Below are positions 63,490 to 64,000 of a stretch of 64,000 nucleotides of DNA, piece after piece. Position 1 is the stretch's first letter. Every line of letters begins with the position of its first letter. The position numbers and the translations under genes were made by a program. Location of the stretch: positions 374,715,331 to 374,779,330 of the forward strand of contig CM042688.1 of assembly GCA_023614405.1 (NCBI GenBank), written 5' to 3'. The notes under the pieces are model-generated. The model ran no database searches, was not told the DNA's origin, and worked only from the letters and a program-made list of their open reading frames with translations. Source of the stretch: Avena insularis. Its lineage: Eukaryota > Streptophyta > Magnoliopsida > Poales > Poaceae.

Positions 63490-64000
63490 TCCCTTCTTTT
63501 CATAGACCACCAATAGAGTCATTGCCTGTGTGTTCCTTTCCTAAACCACATGAATCCACCATTGTCATTGCATGTGTGTTCCTTTCCTATACCACCACTA
63601 GATACATTGCATGTCTGTTCTTTTTTCCTAAACCACATGGATCCACCAAAGTCATTGCATGTGTATTCTTTTCCTAAACCACCACCAAAGTCATTGCATG
63701 TGTGTTCTTTTCCTAAACCACATGGACACACTAGATTCATTGCATGTGTGTTCTTTTCCTAAACCACATGGATCCACCAGAGTCATTGCATGTGTGTTAT
63801 TTTCCTACACCGCCACTAGAGTCATTGCATGTGTGCACCTTTGCTAAACCACATGGATCCACCAGTGTCATTGCATGTGTGTTCATTTCCTAAGACACAT
63901 ATATCCACCAGATTCGTTGCACGTGTGTTATTTTCCTAAACCACATGGATCCACTAGAGGCATTGCAAGTGTGTTCCTTTCCTAAACCACATCCGGAGTC

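Larger units (their letters stand above)
38348..64000. repeat. Satellite array of 46-bp and 39-bp monomers, at least 25.65 kb
   Basis: Every part of this stretch consists of two related monomers. The 46-bp form contains CCACATGGATCCACTAGAGT, then CATTGCATGTGTGTTCTTTT and CCTAAA. The 39-bp form is identical except for a 7-bp loss, so CCACATGGATCCAC becomes CCACCAC. They often alternate as an 85-bp dimer. Most 46-bp monomers have a BamHI site (GGATCC). Most monomers contain TGCATG. I estimate about 600 monomers (length divided by a mean of about 43 bp). The left 3 kb is somewhat more divergent. No unique DNA interrupts the array. It continues beyond the window. The family was not recognised. 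Confidence 0.97.

Noticed and set aside
38799..63847. Dozens of overlapping 60-90 codon ORFs in the satellite (peptides such as ESLHVCSFPKP)
   Set aside because: They are a by-product of the monomer: 46 bp shifts the frame by one while 39 bp keeps it, so a stop is met only every few monomers. All are the same short phrase in different phases, with no promoter or conserved start.
38348..64000. CRISPR-like array
   Set aside because: Repeats are directly adjacent with no unique spacers, there are no cas genes, and the surroundings are a plant genome.

Overview
The window looks like intergenic DNA from a large grass genome, most likely Pooideae and probably Triticeae (wheat, barley or a relative). 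This is inferred from recognisable grass LTR-retrotransposon and CACTA transposase remnants and from the absence of any ordinary host gene. No tRNA, rRNA or intact cellular gene was found. Almost every coding remnant carries stops or frameshifts.

The left 38.3 kb is one nest of transposons that can be unpicked from target-site duplications (TSDs). The outermost layer is a CACTA (En/Spm-type) DNA transposon. Its terminus, subterminal repeats and decayed transposase lie at 34996-38347; the other end is outside the window. An LTR retrotransposon with a Copia-like (UBN2-like) gag, on the minus strand, sits inside the CACTA transposase region and reaches from before base 1 to about 34995. It was hit twice. 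A 16.3-kb Ty3/gypsy element (4086-20389, TSD CATAT) landed in its gag, and a 12-kb element with very long LTRs (22112-34069, TSD CCGCC) landed in its 5' LTR. The gypsy element was itself invaded by a 4.35-kb non-autonomous LTR element (8569-12919, TSD TGGGG) that carries only a protease-like ORF.

The gypsy element has a degenerate gag-protease-RT-RNase H-integrase set on the minus strand (about 13.56-19.76 kb). A second, spliced-looking gene lies on the opposite strand (about 5.03-8.39 kb) with its own TATA box. It resembles the antisense ORFs ('putative gypsy type transposon' domain) known from Tat-like plant elements. Its RT has lost the YxDD catalytic motif.

The right 25.65 kb (38348-64000, running off the window) is a single tandem-repeat array. 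It is built from two related monomers of 46 and 39 bp that differ by a 7-bp indel and often alternate as an 85-bp dimer. A marker monomer recurs at strikingly constant spacings (510, about 1300-1365, about 800, 649 and 673 bp). This shows a higher-order repeat of about 3.9-4.0 kb with internal duplications and deletions. The CACTA element inserted directly into this satellite. I do not recognise the satellite as a named family, and it is the most interesting object here.
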